A stretch of 64,000 nucleotides of DNA from an uncultured Lachnospiraceae bacterium (GTDB lineage: Bacteria > Bacillota > Clostridia > Lachnospirales > Lachnospiraceae), in the NCBI GenBank assembly GCA_910585345.1, contig CAJUDS010000010.1, positions 1 through 64,000 of the forward strand, given 5' to 3'. How positions within the stretch are numbered: the stretch's first letter is position 1; the number at the start of each line of letters is the position of its first letter. Below are positions 29,940 through 39,549 of this stretch, piece by piece. The notes under the pieces were generated by a model. It was not told the DNA's origin. It saw nothing but the letters and a program-made list of their open reading frames with translations, and did not search any database. Made by a program: the position numbers and the translations under genes.

Positions 29940-32096
29940 TTACTCGATTTCATACGATGGTTCCACAGCGCTCTCCGGAATAAAAACACGATTGTTATAC
30001 GCTTCTTTTTCCCCGGCCGCCTGTTCCATCGCTTCTCTACAGAATTCTTCCTGGGAATCCAGCCGTTCTTTGCCTCTTCCGTCTGCCTTTTCGTACCCGT
30101 TGTCTTTGTTCAGCACATTAGCTTTTACATTGTCCTTCAATTGTACATCCAGGATATGAACGACCCGTTTTTTCAGCTCTTCCTTTTCTACAGGGAATAA
30201 AATTTCCACACGGCGTTCCAGATTCCGCGGCATCCAGTCCGCACTTCCCATATAGATCTCCGCATCTCCGTCGTTTTCAAAATAGAAAATACGGCTGTGC
30301 TCCAGAAAATTCCCTACAATGGAACGCACCTTAATATTCTCGCTGACACCCGGTATGCCCACGCGCAGACAGCAGATGCCTCTGATAATCAGGTGGATCT
30401 TAACGCCCGCCGTGCTTGCCTCATACAACGCCGCAATAATATCCTGGTCACAGAGAGAGTTGACTTTGGCAATAATCTTGCCTTTTCTGCCGTTGCGGGC
30501 ATTTTCCGTCTCTCTGCGGATCAGAAAGAGAAACTTGTCTTTTAACCAAAGCGGCGCCAGAGACAGCTTATTCCAGTTCAACGGCTCGGAGTAGCCCGAC
30601 AACATGTTAAATACTGCGGTGGCATCTTCCCCGATCGTCTCGCTGCAGGTAAGAAGACCCATATCTGTATACAATTTTGCCGTGGCATCGTTATAGTTAC
30701 CAGTACCCAAATGGACATAACGCGCAATTCCATCCTCTTCCCGCCGGACGACAAGCGTTATCTTACTGTGCGTCTTAAGTCCCACCAGACCATAAATAAC
30801 ATGGCAGCCTGCCTTTTCCAGCTTTTTGGCCCAGACAATATTATTCTCCTCATCAAACCGCGCCTTCAGCTCCACCAGCACGGATACCTGCTTCCCGTTC
30901 TCCGCCGCCTGCGCCAGCGCCGCGATAATCGGAGAATTGCCGCTGACACGGTAAAGCGTCTGTTTGATGGCAAGCACCTGGGGATCTTTTGCCGCCTGTT
31001 TGATAAATTCCACCACAGGCGTAAACGTCTGGTACGGATGGAACAGTAGAATATCCCCTTTTTGAATTTTTTCGAAAATATTGCCTTCCCCTTCCATCTC
31101 CGGCACGGGCTGCGGTTCATAACGCGGTTTCTTTAAATGATCGAAACCATCCATCCCATACATTTTCATCAAAAACGTCAGATCAAGAGGTCCCGGTATC
31201 TGATACAAATCCTCTTCTTTGATATGCAGCTCTTTTTCGATAATCTTTAGGAGCCGTTTATCGATCCCTGCTTCCACTTCCAGACGGATGGCCTGGCCCC
31301 ATTGTCTCTTTTTAAGCTGCCGTTCGATTTCTTTTAAGAGATCGGCCGCCTCATCCTCCTCAATCGTCAGATCCGCATTCCGCATGATACGGAACGGATG
31401 GGCGCAGACAATATCATAATTCAAAAACAGATTTTCTATATTTTTTTCTATGATTTCTTCCAGTAAAATCACTTTCCGGCAGTCCGCCCCGCCTGACGGA
31501 ATCTCCACAATCCGCGGCAGTACGCTCGGTACCTGCACAGTGGCAAATTCCAGTTCTTTGTCTTCTCCCTTTTTCTTTACCAGCGCTCCAATATTCAGCG
31601 ACTTATTGCGGATCAGCGGAAACGGGCGGGAAGAGTCCACTGCCATCGGCGTCAGTACCGGATATACATTCTCTTTGAAGTACCTGTCTACATACTCTCC
31701 CTCCGCCTTTGACAAATCCTCATGCGCCTGAATCACATGCAGACCATTTTTTTCCAGAAGCGGCAGAAGGGAACGGGTATATGTAGAATACTGCAGACTG
31801 ACAAGATCATGGGTGACCTTATCGAGCTCTTTCAACTGTTCCTGCGGCGACAGGCCGGCAATATCCGGTTTATCATAATGCACCGATACCATATCTTTCA
31901 GAGACGCTACCCGAATCATAAAAAATTCATCCAGATTGGAAGCCGTAATACTCAAAAACTTCAAACGCTCAAACAACGGAATCGACTTATCTCTTGCCTC
32001 ATTCAACACACGGATATTGAATAAAATCCAGCTCAGCTCCCTGTTCGTATAATATTTCGGGTTTTTAAAATCTATCTTTTTCTCTTTTTCCGCCAT
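29940..32096 (-). CDS. ppk1: Polyphosphate kinase 1
   Basis: A 718-residue protein that makes polyphosphate from ATP at the inner membrane. The N-domain starts YYTNRELSWILFNIRVLNEA, the head domain holds FMIRVASLKDM, and the two catalytic C domains contain HPYQTFTPVVEFI, LAIKQTLYRVSG and the autophosphorylated histidine in YVHLGTGNYND. The second C domain has SADWMPRNLERRVEILFPV. About 50 C-terminal residues are an extra charged tail rich in Lys and Glu. The gene stops 43 bases before maf and begins 3 bases after ppx. Confidence 0.95.
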   Translation of the reverse strand: MAEKEKKIDFKNPKYYTNRELSWILFNIRVLNEARDKSIPLFERLKFLSITASNLDEFFMIRVASLKDMVSVHYDKPDIAGLSPQEQLKELDKVTHDLVSLQYSTYTRSLLPLLEKNGLHVIQAHEDLSKAEGEYVDRYFKENVYPVLTPMAVDSSRPFPLIRNKSLNIGALVKKKGEDKELEFATVQVPSVLPRIVEIPSGGADCRKVILLEEIIEKNIENLFLNYDIVCAHPFRIMRNADLTIEEDEAADLLKEIERQLKKRQWGQAIRLEVEAGIDKRLLKIIEKELHIKEEDLYQIPGPLDLTFLMKMYGMDGFDHLKKPRYEPQPVPEMEGEGNIFEKIQKGDILLFHPYQTFTPVVEFIKQAAKDPQVLAIKQTLYRVSGNSPIIAALAQAAENGKQVSVLVELKARFDEENNIVWAKKLEKAGCHVIYGLVGLKTHSKITLVVRREEDGIARYVHLGTGNYNDATAKLYTDMGLLTCSETIGEDATAVFNMLSGYSEPLNWNKLSLAPLWLKDKFLFLIRRETENARNGRKGKIIAKVNSLCDQDIIAALYEASTAGVKIHLIIRGICCLRVGIPGVSENIKVRSIVGNFLEHSRIFYFENDGDAEIYMGSADWMPRNLERRVEILFPVEKEELKKRVVHILDVQLKDNVKANVLNKDNGYEKADGRGKERLDSQEEFCREAMEQAAGEKEAYNNRVFIPESAVEPSYEIE

Positions 32097-32099
32097 CGG

Positions 32100-33638
32100 T
32101 TACACTCCCCTTTTTCGTTTAATAACAGGCTTTATGTCAAACATCTCTTCAAAAAATGCGGCCTTTGAAGAAAATAGTCCTTTCTCCAATGTAATATCAT
32201 ATGTGGTATCAACCGTCAGCACCAGCTGCCGCTCCCGAAGCGCCGCTACAATATTACGGAATTTTTCTTTATGGCTTCGATCCAGTGCGGTTGCCACCCG
32301 CAGGATTGCCGCCAGTTTGGCGGCGGTAAGATAAGACTGCTTATCCAGCCGGCCTTCCTGTCTGCTCTCAAAATAAACAAACTCACGGTAATTGTATCTG
32401 ACTACATTGGCCACAATTTCCTGCTCCACATGCGAAAGTCCGATAATCTCCGTCGACATAATGATCTCATAAGACGCCTCGCCTACATTTGTCATCGTGA
32501 TATACTTACCGCAGTCATGCAGCAGTGCGGCCAGACGTAAAAGCAGTCTTTCCCGCTTCCCCAGGCCATGCACCTTTTTCATACTGTCAAATACGGTAAG
32601 CGCAATCCTTTCCAACGTCTCGCCGCGTTTTTTGCTTCCCATATAACGTTTGCTGATATTCTGGGTACAATCGATAATATCTTTCTCAAAATCATGGTTC
32701 GTAAACAGGATCTTATTTTTCTCAGCATATTCATAGCCGATACCGTCACACAAAGTTACGCCGGGAACCCATACCCTGCCGGCTCCCATGGCCTGCTGAA
32801 ACTGCATGACAAGCACCGAAGAAATGTATAGCAGAAACATGCTTTCCTCCGGCATCTGCAGAAGCTTCCCCATCTCAGACAGCGAATGTCCCTTTATCTC
32901 CTCTACAAACGACACATACTGGCCGGCGTCAATATAATTTTCCAAAAGGGCGCGGTCCCTCTTCGCCAGGGCATTGGAAATATATTCATCTACAATAATA
33001 ATGTTTTCAATTTTTCTGCCTTTCAGATATAGCTTCGCCAGCACTTCAATCTGTCCGGCCGACAGTTCTTCTATAATTTCTCCATACTGCAGCGGTTTCA
33101 ACTTAAGCTGCGACAAATGCTCCCGGATACGCAGAATGCCAAGACGCATATTCTGGGTCGTCACCAGACTGTCCTTATCAAACAGAGAAACCTGCAGGCT
33201 TCCGCCGCCGATATCAATAATCGCCGTCCCGCTGGAAATCAGGCAGTTAAACTGTTCCCCTCTGGACGCCACCGACTTGTAATCCAGAAAACGCTGCTCC
33301 GAATTACTCAGCACGTCGATGTGGATCCCTGTCCGCTGCTTGATCTGCTCCAGCACAATGGCGCGGTTGACCATCTCCCGGACAGCGCTTGTGCCATAGG
33401 CTTTGTAATCCGACACCTGATATGTCTGCATGATATCCGCATATTCACCCAGTACCCGGCAAAGCTCATCCACCTTTTCATGACTCAGCTTTCCCGTCGT
33501 ATACGTCTCTGTCCCCAGATCAATCCTGTGCCTGATGTGATCAATCTCATGCAGCTTTTCCTTTCGCGACATTTCAAATATTTTCATCGAAAGCTCATAA
33601 GACCCTACATCAATGGCTGCAAATGTCTTAATACTCAC
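32100..33638 (-). CDS. ppx: Ppx/GppA exopolyphosphatase with HD domain
   Basis: A 512-residue protein. Residues 1-300 are the ASKHA fold of exopolyphosphatase/guanosine pentaphosphatase: FAAIDVGSYELSMKIFE, GTSAVREMVNR, and IDIGGGSLQVSLF. The C-terminal part has an HD phosphohydrolase-like domain (LAALLHDCGKYI). It degrades polyphosphate or pppGpp and directly precedes ppk1. The GTG at 33638 (VSIKTFAAID) has GGGG eight bases upstream; an in-frame GTG at 33647 lies too near its own site. It follows the DUF815 gene. Confidence 0.92.
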   Translation of the reverse strand: MSIKTFAAIDVGSYELSMKIFEMSRKEKLHEIDHIRHRIDLGTETYTTGKLSHEKVDELCRVLGEYADIMQTYQVSDYKAYGTSAVREMVNRAIVLEQIKQRTGIHIDVLSNSEQRFLDYKSVASRGEQFNCLISSGTAIIDIGGGSLQVSLFDKDSLVTTQNMRLGILRIREHLSQLKLKPLQYGEIIEELSAGQIEVLAKLYLKGRKIENIIIVDEYISNALAKRDRALLENYIDAGQYVSFVEEIKGHSLSEMGKLLQMPEESMFLLYISSVLVMQFQQAMGAGRVWVPGVTLCDGIGYEYAEKNKILFTNHDFEKDIIDCTQNISKRYMGSKKRGETLERIALTVFDSMKKVHGLGKRERLLLRLAALLHDCGKYITMTNVGEASYEIIMSTEIIGLSHVEQEIVANVVRYNYREFVYFESRQEGRLDKQSYLTAAKLAAILRVATALDRSHKEKFRNIVAALRERQLVLTVDTTYDITLEKGLFSSKAAFFEEMFDIKPVIKRKRGV

Positions 33639-33661
33639 ATACCTCACCCCTCTTTTTTATT

Positions 33662-34951
33662 TCAAGCTTTCCCCAATAGATAATCGATAAACTGCTGTGC
33701 ACAGCGCCCTGACAATCCCCCATGGGACAATTCCCACCGATTTGCCTCCAAAAGCAGCTCTTCCTGCGGCATTACTACCCCGCTTCGCTCCGCCAGTACG
33801 CGGACAATATTCTGAAACTGCTTTTTGTCCGGAGCGCCAAAGAAAATCGTCACGCCAAACCGGGAAACAAGCGACAGTTTTTCCTGTACCGTATCATTCG
33901 TATGCAGATCGTCGTCTCTGTCCTCTTTATCGCTAAAGCGCTCCCGTACCAGATGCCTTCTGTTGGACGTTGCATAAATCAGTATATTTTCCGGTTTTTT
34001 TTCCAGTCCGCCTTCTATAACCGCCTTCAGATATTTATATTCCGTCTCAAAATCCTCAAAACTCAGATCATCCATATAAATAATAAATTTATAATTTCTG
34101 TCCTTGATCTGTGCAATGATATCATGAAGATACTGCAGCTGGTGTTTGTAGACCTCTATGATACGCAGACCTCTGTCATAATAGGCGTTGGCAATCGCTT
34201 TGATGCTGGAAGATTTCCCCGTTCCCGCATCGCCGAAAAGCAGACAGTTATTCGCCCTCCTTCCTTCCACAAAAGCCTCCGTATTCTCTATCAGCTTTTT
34301 CTTAGGGATCTCATATCCTACTAAATCATCAAGCCGCACATGCGCAATGTTGCGGATTGGCCGAATCTCCAACCCGGACTGCGTATGCGAAACGCGAAAG
34401 GCTTTATGCAGACCCAGTTTCCCCACGCCATATTCTTTATAAAATCCAGCCATCCTCTCCCGCATCTCTTCTGCCGTCCGCGCCTGTGCAAAATCAGACG
34501 CCAGTTGGCAGATGCGGTCTCTGATGCGGACATTATAGCCTCCTGCACGCCTTTCGCCGGTCTGATAGTTGAGCAGCAGGGAAAACCCTCTGACCTGCAG
34601 CGCTTTTGCCAGAGCGGTAAAATCATACGCATAAAACGCTTTGAAGATCTCAAAGTCATACAGTACAGCTTCCCTGATTGTCCCACCGGCATCTCCCCTG
34701 CCTTCGCACGCGACACTGTAGCTGTTTTCATTGTTCACCAGCAGATTTGCCAGATAACAGTGCCACAGGTTTCCATAAAATCCAAACCGGCCGGACAACT
34801 CCAACAGTCTGTGCATACAGTCATAAAGCAGAGCCGCCTTGTCTTCCTGATTATAATAGTCGTCCGCATAGTGCTCCATCAGCCATACCATATCACGCAG
34901 AATGCCGTCATCGTCAAAATTTCCGTATACAATCAATTCCTGCTCTCTCAT
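33662..34951 (-). CDS. DUF815-family AAA ATPase
   Basis: A 429-residue protein. The N-terminal 200 residues are variable. The C-terminal ATPase has LDDLVGYEIPKKKLIENTEAF, Walker A LLFGDAGTGKSS, Walker B FIIYMDDLSFED, and sensor ATSNRRHLV, typical of DUF815. The physiological role of the family is not known to me. It sits between pheA and ppx with gaps of 14 and 23 bases, so it is cotranscribed with polyphosphate genes. RBS AGAGGG precedes the ATG. Confidence 0.9.
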   Translation of the reverse strand: MREQELIVYGNFDDDGILRDMVWLMEHYADDYYNQEDKAALLYDCMHRLLELSGRFGFYGNLWHCYLANLLVNNENSYSVACEGRGDAGGTIREAVLYDFEIFKAFYAYDFTALAKALQVRGFSLLLNYQTGERRAGGYNVRIRDRICQLASDFAQARTAEEMRERMAGFYKEYGVGKLGLHKAFRVSHTQSGLEIRPIRNIAHVRLDDLVGYEIPKKKLIENTEAFVEGRRANNCLLFGDAGTGKSSSIKAIANAYYDRGLRIIEVYKHQLQYLHDIIAQIKDRNYKFIIYMDDLSFEDFETEYKYLKAVIEGGLEKKPENILIYATSNRRHLVRERFSDKEDRDDDLHTNDTVQEKLSLVSRFGVTIFFGAPDKKQFQNIVRVLAERSGVVMPQEELLLEANRWELSHGGLSGRCAQQFIDYLLGKA

Positions 34952-34965
34952 CGTAAATCCCTCTG

Positions 34966-36090
34966 TCAGTAATTTCCCAGTATTTTCATATTTCTGGCTT
35001 CCTCGCGCAAACCCCGCAGCGCATTTTTCACCGCGCTGTCCGCCAGATTGCCTTCAAAATCAATAAAGAACCGGTATTCCCAATTTCTGTCTTCAATCGG
35101 TCTGCTTTCAATCTTTGTCATATTCAGATTATTGTATATAAAATGAGATAACATATGATACAGGGAGCCGCTCTGGTGCGGCAGTTCAAAACAAATACTG
35201 ATCTTATCCGCACTTTTTTGATATATTTTCTGATTGGTAACAATAATAAATCTTGTGGAATTGCTCTCAGACTGGTTGATGCCCCTGCGCAGCGTCGTAA
35301 GGCCGTATACTTTTCCGGCATACGCGGATGCGATAGCCGCCTGGCTGCGGTCTCCTTCCTGCGCCACTTTTTCCGCCGCAAAGGCATTATTGGGCATACT
35401 GATCTGCTTCCAGTCCTTCCCGGCCAGATATCTGGCGCTCTGCAGCAACGACTGCGGGTGCGAAAACACCGTTTTGACCGCGTCCTCTGATGCGCCCGGC
35501 AGCCCCAGCAGACAATGCTCAATCCGAATGATCTGTTCGCCTACAATATAATTTTCAAACTCCACCAGCAGATCGTAAATCTCACTGACAATACCCGCCG
35601 TAGAGTTTTCGATGGGAAGCACAGCAAAATCCGCACTCCCTTCGTCTATTGCGCTCATGGCGTCCCGAAAACTGTCCACATGGAAACTGTTTACCTCATC
35701 TCCGAAATAAGTCTCCATCGCGGCCTGCGAATAGGCTCCCTCCGCACCCTGGAAAACCACTCTCGCGGCCTTTGTTTCCAGCGCGTCCACACCGATAAAG
35801 GGCAGCCTCCCAAGGCTCCCCTTTTCTGCCAGCATCTGGTACTGCAGCTTGCGGCTCATAGACATAATCTGCTCAAACAGCTCCTGAATCCCATGGCTGT
35901 TAAACGCGTTATGCGTCATCGCCTTTACCGCTTTGATCTTTTCTTCTTCTCTGGCCCTGTCAAACACCTTTTTGCCTGTACTGATCTTAAACTCCGCCAC
36001 TTGTCTGGAAATTTCCATGCGCTTTTCATACAGCGCCACAATCTGTCCGTCTATCTCGTCTATGCCCTGTCTGAGCTCACCCAAATCCAT
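34966..36090 (-). CDS. pheA: Bifunctional chorismate mutase/prephenate dehydratase
   Basis: A 374-residue fusion that converts chorismate to prephenate and on to phenylpyruvate. Residues 1-90 are an AroQ-type mutase (LRQGIDEIDGQIVALYEKR...VAEFKISTGK, conserved Arg and Lys). Residues 105-285 are the dehydratase (VVFQGAEGAYSQAA, VLPIENSTAGIV, SNSTRFIIV). The C-terminal ACT domain (SGSLYHMLSHFIYNNLNMTKIESRP) senses phenylalanine, so feedback inhibition is likely. It is the first gene of the long leftward run pheA to the small acidic gene. Confidence 0.95.
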   Translation of the reverse strand: MDLGELRQGIDEIDGQIVALYEKRMEISRQVAEFKISTGKKVFDRAREEEKIKAVKAMTHNAFNSHGIQELFEQIMSMSRKLQYQMLAEKGSLGRLPFIGVDALETKAARVVFQGAEGAYSQAAMETYFGDEVNSFHVDSFRDAMSAIDEGSADFAVLPIENSTAGIVSEIYDLLVEFENYIVGEQIIRIEHCLLGLPGASEDAVKTVFSHPQSLLQSARYLAGKDWKQISMPNNAFAAEKVAQEGDRSQAAIASAYAGKVYGLTTLRRGINQSESNSTRFIIVTNQKIYQKSADKISICFELPHQSGSLYHMLSHFIYNNLNMTKIESRPIEDRNWEYRFFIDFEGNLADSAVKNALRGLREEARNMKILGNY

Positions 36091-36246
36091 CCTCTGCTGT
36101 CCTTTCCTTTCCCGCCTGTTTCCTCCGGCAGAAGCTTTATTCTACCAAATATCTTATAACAATTCCACTTCTCATGCAAGTGAATCAGCGGGGAAAATAT
36201 CATCATAAATAACCGTGCCTTTCTACCATTTCTCCGAAATAAATGG

Positions 36247-36252
36247 TATAAT
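36247..36252 (+). promoter_or_regulatory. Extended -10 promoter of the DUF5050 gene
   Basis: TGGTATAAT on the plus strand, an extended -10 element, 60 bases upstream of the gene. No convincing -35 is seen. Confidence 0.5.
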
Positions 36253-36311
36253 AACGATAGCCGGAGCACAAACGGCTGCAAAAGACGCAGAAGCGTCAGA
36301 AACGAGGTTTG

Positions 36312-37340
36312 ATGATGAAAAAAATTAAAAACATCCTGCTCATTCTCATACCGGTTCTCATCCTTACGATATTGTTCCTGTTCTCCCTCCTCTCCAAACG
36401 GGTAGAAAAAAATCCGTCAGGAACAATCGGAAACACTGCCGGAAACTTAAACAATGGAGGCCTATTCTGTGAAGACGAAGAAAAGGTATATTTTGCCAAT
36501 GCCTATGACAATTATACGCTCTATTCCATGAATCCCGACGAGACAGAAGTTGTAAAACTCTCTGACGCGCGTATCAGTTCTCTCAACCAGGCGGGAAATT
36601 TCCTGTACTATTATCAAAGCTCCATCGGCGGTACTGATAATTTCGCATCCATGTTCCGCATTGACGGTCTTTACCGCTGCAAAAAGAACGGGAAATCCTC
36701 TGTCTGCCTGAAACGCGTACCGGTGCCCTCTCTTGCGCTTGTGGACAATACCATATTTTATCAATCCTATAGCACAAAAAACGGCACTTCCCTGTGCCGC
36801 ATTGATATCGATAAAAAGAATTATGAAGAAATTGCCGACTATGTCATTAACCCCGCCAGCATCCAAAACGGCAGGATTTATTTTGGCGGCACCGGAAAAG
36901 ACCACTATCTTTACAGTCTTGATACCGACAACAACGCCATTGCCGTCGTATACCCCGGCAACGTTTACAATCCCATTATACAGGGCGATTATGTCTATTA
37001 CATGGATATTTCCGCCAATTACAGACTCTGCCGTTACTCCTTCACCAATCAAATCGTGGAAGTGCTGACGCAGGACAGACTGGATTATTTTAATGTGGCG
37101 GGGGACATGATCTACTATCAGAAAAGCGACCAGCAGGAACCGGCCCTGAAACGGATCCGCACGGATGGAAGTGAAGAAGAAACCGTAGCATACGGCGTGT
37201 ATGAGAATATCAACGCCACTTCCTCCTATGTCTATTTCAACGCTTACGATACACCGGTTCCCGTATACAGAACACCCTTATACGGGCCGGTGCAGGTAGA
37301 TTCCTTCACGGCAGCCGCAGCCGCCGTGGAAGTAAAATAA
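36312..37340 (+). CDS. Membrane-anchored DUF5050 beta-propeller protein
   Basis: A 342-residue protein with an uncleaved signal anchor at the N-terminus (NILLILIPVLILTILFLFSLL), a short linker, then tandem short repeats of about 45 residues (EKVYFANAYDNYTLYSMNPDETE, NGRIYFGGTGKDHYLYSLD, DYVYYMDISANYRLCRYSF, DMIYYQKSDQ) that fit the DUF5050 propeller. It should face the outside of the cell. Ligand unknown. Two ATG codons follow GAGG; 36315 has slightly better spacing. A strong terminator follows. Confidence 0.85.
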   Translation: MMKKIKNILLILIPVLILTILFLFSLLSKRVEKNPSGTIGNTAGNLNNGGLFCEDEEKVYFANAYDNYTLYSMNPDETEVVKLSDARISSLNQAGNFLYYYQSSIGGTDNFASMFRIDGLYRCKKNGKSSVCLKRVPVPSLALVDNTIFYQSYSTKNGTSLCRIDIDKKNYEEIADYVINPASIQNGRIYFGGTGKDHYLYSLDTDNNAIAVVYPGNVYNPIIQGDYVYYMDISANYRLCRYSFTNQIVEVLTQDRLDYFNVAGDMIYYQKSDQQEPALKRIRTDGSEEETVAYGVYENINATSSYVYFNAYDTPVPVYRTPLYGPVQVDSFTAAAAAVEVK

Positions 37341-37349
37341 TATCAGCCG

Positions 37350-37392
37350 ACGGCTTTAATGGAGCTGTTCCAAAAGCTCCAAAGCCGTTTTT
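37350..37392 (+). terminator. Terminator after the DUF5050 gene
   Basis: Stem ACGGCTTT / AAAGCCGT around a second stem GGAGCT / AGCTCC, followed by five T. It overlaps the 3' end of the convergent folBK gene, so the last codons of that gene encode the hairpin. Confidence 0.8.
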
Positions 37393-38204
37393 CGGTAAAG
37401 AGGATGCCGCCACCAGGGCGCGATCTGAACCAGCGGCTGCAAAACAAATTTTCTGTTATGCATATCCGGATGCGGTATCGTCAGCTTATCTGTCCGTATC
37501 ACCGCATCTTCATAAAAAATAATATCCAGATCCAGCGTCCGCGGCCCCCAGTGTACCAGACGCTGCCTGCCCGCTTCCTCTTCCAGCCTGTTCAGAAACG
37601 CCAGCAGTTCCTCCGGTTCATACAACGTTCTGACAAGAAACGCGCCGTTTACAAAATTATCCTGCTCAACGCCGCCATAAGGCTCTGTCTCAATCAGATC
37701 AGCAGACCGCATCAAACGGCATCTTTTGTCTTTTTCTATTTTTTCTGCCGCTTCCCTGATATAATTTTCTTTTTCTCCCAGATTCGAGCCACAGGCAATC
37801 ACTGCCTCCCGCCACCCTCTTGTCACCGAAACGGAAACCGAAGAGAACGGCAGTGCAATCGGCGCTGACGGTTTCCTAATTTCCAGCTTTACACTCTCCA
37901 TATAAGGAAAAGTCAAAAGCAAATGCTCGGCCAGATGCTCCGCCGCCGCCTCCAGGAGCCGAAACGTATGCTCTGTCAAAAAACGGTTTATGGAAGAACA
38001 TACTTCCCCATAGTCGGTTGACAATGACAAATCGTCTGCTCTTCCCGCCAGCCGCATATCCGTATACAATACCGCATTGACAAAGAATTTTTGTCCAAGC
38101 GCTGTCTCTTCAGGAAACACGCCATGGTGGGCATAGATTTCCAGCCCTTCAATACGGATCTCATCTCTGCCTTCCCACGCAAACAGATTACTGCTTACCT
38201 GCAT
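37356..38204 (-). CDS. folBK: Bifunctional dihydroneopterin aldolase / HPPK
   Basis: A 282-residue fusion of two folate enzymes. Residues 10-125 are FolB (IEGLEIYAHHGVFPEE, DYGEVCSSINRFL, RKPSAPI), which converts dihydroneopterin to the hydroxymethyl pterin. Residues 135-280 are FolK (VIACGSNLGEKENYI, ETEPYGGVEQDNFVNGAF, HWGPRTLDLDIIFYED, IPHPDMHNRKFVLQPL), which pyrophosphorylates it. The ATG lies inside the end of folP (17-base overlap) with GGAGG nine bases upstream, so it is coupled. It is the last gene of the folate operon. Confidence 0.95.
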   Translation of the reverse strand: MQVSSNLFAWEGRDEIRIEGLEIYAHHGVFPEETALGQKFFVNAVLYTDMRLAGRADDLSLSTDYGEVCSSINRFLTEHTFRLLEAAAEHLAEHLLLTFPYMESVKLEIRKPSAPIALPFSSVSVSVTRGWREAVIACGSNLGEKENYIREAAEKIEKDKRCRLMRSADLIETEPYGGVEQDNFVNGAFLVRTLYEPEELLAFLNRLEEEAGRQRLVHWGPRTLDLDIIFYEDAVIRTDKLTIPHPDMHNRKFVLQPLVQIAPWWRHPLYRKTALELLEQLH

Positions 38205-39009
38205 GTAAAATTGCCTCCGTCATTTTAATGGCGCGCACATTTTCCTTCACATCATGAACGCGGACAAAGGAACAGCCCTTCACAGCGCCGATGACCGAAG
38301 CTGCAATCGTTCCTGAAAGCCGCTCCTCCACCGGGAGATTCAACGTATTGCCAATCACGGATTTTCTGGAAGCGCCCAGCAAAACCGGGTAGCCGAACAT
38401 ATGAAACTCCGCCAGTCTGTTGAGCATCATAAGACTCTGCTCGCAGGTTTTCCCAAAACCGATGCCCGGATCCAGAATAATCTTGTCATCCGGGATTCCC
38501 GCCTTTTCCGCCAGTCGGATCGATTCCGTCAGATCGGCGTCCACATCTTTCATAAAATCCTGATATACCGCCTTTTCACGGTTATGCACAAGGCAGCAGG
38601 CAACGCCTGCGCGCGCAATGACCTCGGCCATATCCGGATCAAACTTAAGCCCCCATATATCGTTAATCATATCGGCTCCGGCCGTGATGCCTGCCTGTGC
38701 CGTACCGCTATGATAGGTATCCAGGGAGACCGGTATGTCAAACCGCTCCTTGATCTTTTCAATTACCGGCACGACTCTGTCCGTCTCTTCTTCTGTCGAC
38801 AGCTTTCCGTATTCGCAGCCCGGTTTTGTGGATTCTCCTCCTACATCAATCAAATCAGCCCCTTCGGCAATCATCTCTTCCACATGAAATAAAGCTTTGT
38901 CCATCTGGTTGAATTTACCGCCGTCTGAAAACGAATCCGGCGTTATGTTCAAAATCCCCATTACATAGGTATGTCCGGGTACCTGAAACTCATGTTTTCC
39001 TATCTTCAT
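38188..39009 (-). CDS. folP: Dihydropteroate synthase
   Basis: A 273-residue TIM-barrel enzyme that joins the pterin pyrophosphate to p-aminobenzoate. Motifs: GILNITPDSFSDGGKFN at the N-terminus, DVGGESTKPG, DPGIGFGKT, GASRKSVIG and RVHDVKENVRAIKM at the end. These are the sulfonamide target residues. It lies between the HD gene and folBK in the folate operon. RBS GGGAGA precedes the ATG by seven bases. Confidence 0.96.
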   Translation of the reverse strand: MKIGKHEFQVPGHTYVMGILNITPDSFSDGGKFNQMDKALFHVEEMIAEGADLIDVGGESTKPGCEYGKLSTEEETDRVVPVIEKIKERFDIPVSLDTYHSGTAQAGITAGADMINDIWGLKFDPDMAEVIARAGVACCLVHNREKAVYQDFMKDVDADLTESIRLAEKAGIPDDKIILDPGIGFGKTCEQSLMMLNRLAEFHMFGYPVLLGASRKSVIGNTLNLPVEERLSGTIAASVIGAVKGCSFVRVHDVKENVRAIKMTEAILHAGKQ

Positions 39010-39062
39010 ATTTGTTTTCTCCCTTCTGCAATTTTGTCTTTCTTTTCATTCTGTCATAAAAC

Positions 39063-39545
39063 TTAGTAACGAAGCGTCAGATTTTTCTTTTCGGTCCTGC
39101 GTCCGCATTCATTTTGCACAGGGCAGGCAAAACAACTCCTGCTCAGCTTATCCCCGCGGTACAGGATTCCCCGCAGACTTCCCTCCTCTCTGATATCCGC
39201 ATTCCGGTGATTTCGTATTGCATCAATAATAACATCTGTTTCTTTGTCGTCAAAACCGCAGTCCCGTAAAATTTTCAGCGCCAGGGCCGCACTGGCTTTG
39301 TCATGCGGCGTTCCGTCCTCATACTGCTTGAATCTGCCGATATCATGCAGCAGAGCCGCCGCATACACAGATGCCTTGTCTATCTTCAATTTCTTTTTCA
39401 GATTCAGGATATGGGCAATTCTGGCTACGGAAAGAAAATGCTCCATATTGTGCCTGCAAAAGATTCTATTGCTTTCACACGCATAGATTTCCTCCATATA
39501 CTGATGAAATAACTCATGCTTTAAAATACGATCAATCCGCTTCAT
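39063..39545 (-). CDS. HD-domain phosphohydrolase in the folate operon
   Basis: A 160-residue HD-domain protein with the metal motif H...HD...D: RHNMEHFLSVARIAH, AALLHDIGRFKQYEDGTPHDKASA and IDAIRNHRN. A short Cys-rich tail (CFACPVQNECGRR) may bind metal. Its place between folE and folP suggests it dephosphorylates dihydroneopterin triphosphate or its monophosphate, the step with no dedicated enzyme in many bacteria; this is inference from context. It follows folE by four bases. Confidence 0.85.
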   Translation of the reverse strand: MKRIDRILKHELFHQYMEEIYACESNRIFCRHNMEHFLSVARIAHILNLKKKLKIDKASVYAAALLHDIGRFKQYEDGTPHDKASAALALKILRDCGFDDKETDVIIDAIRNHRNADIREEGSLRGILYRGDKLSRSCFACPVQNECGRRTEKKNLTLRY

Positions 39546-39549
39546 TCCC

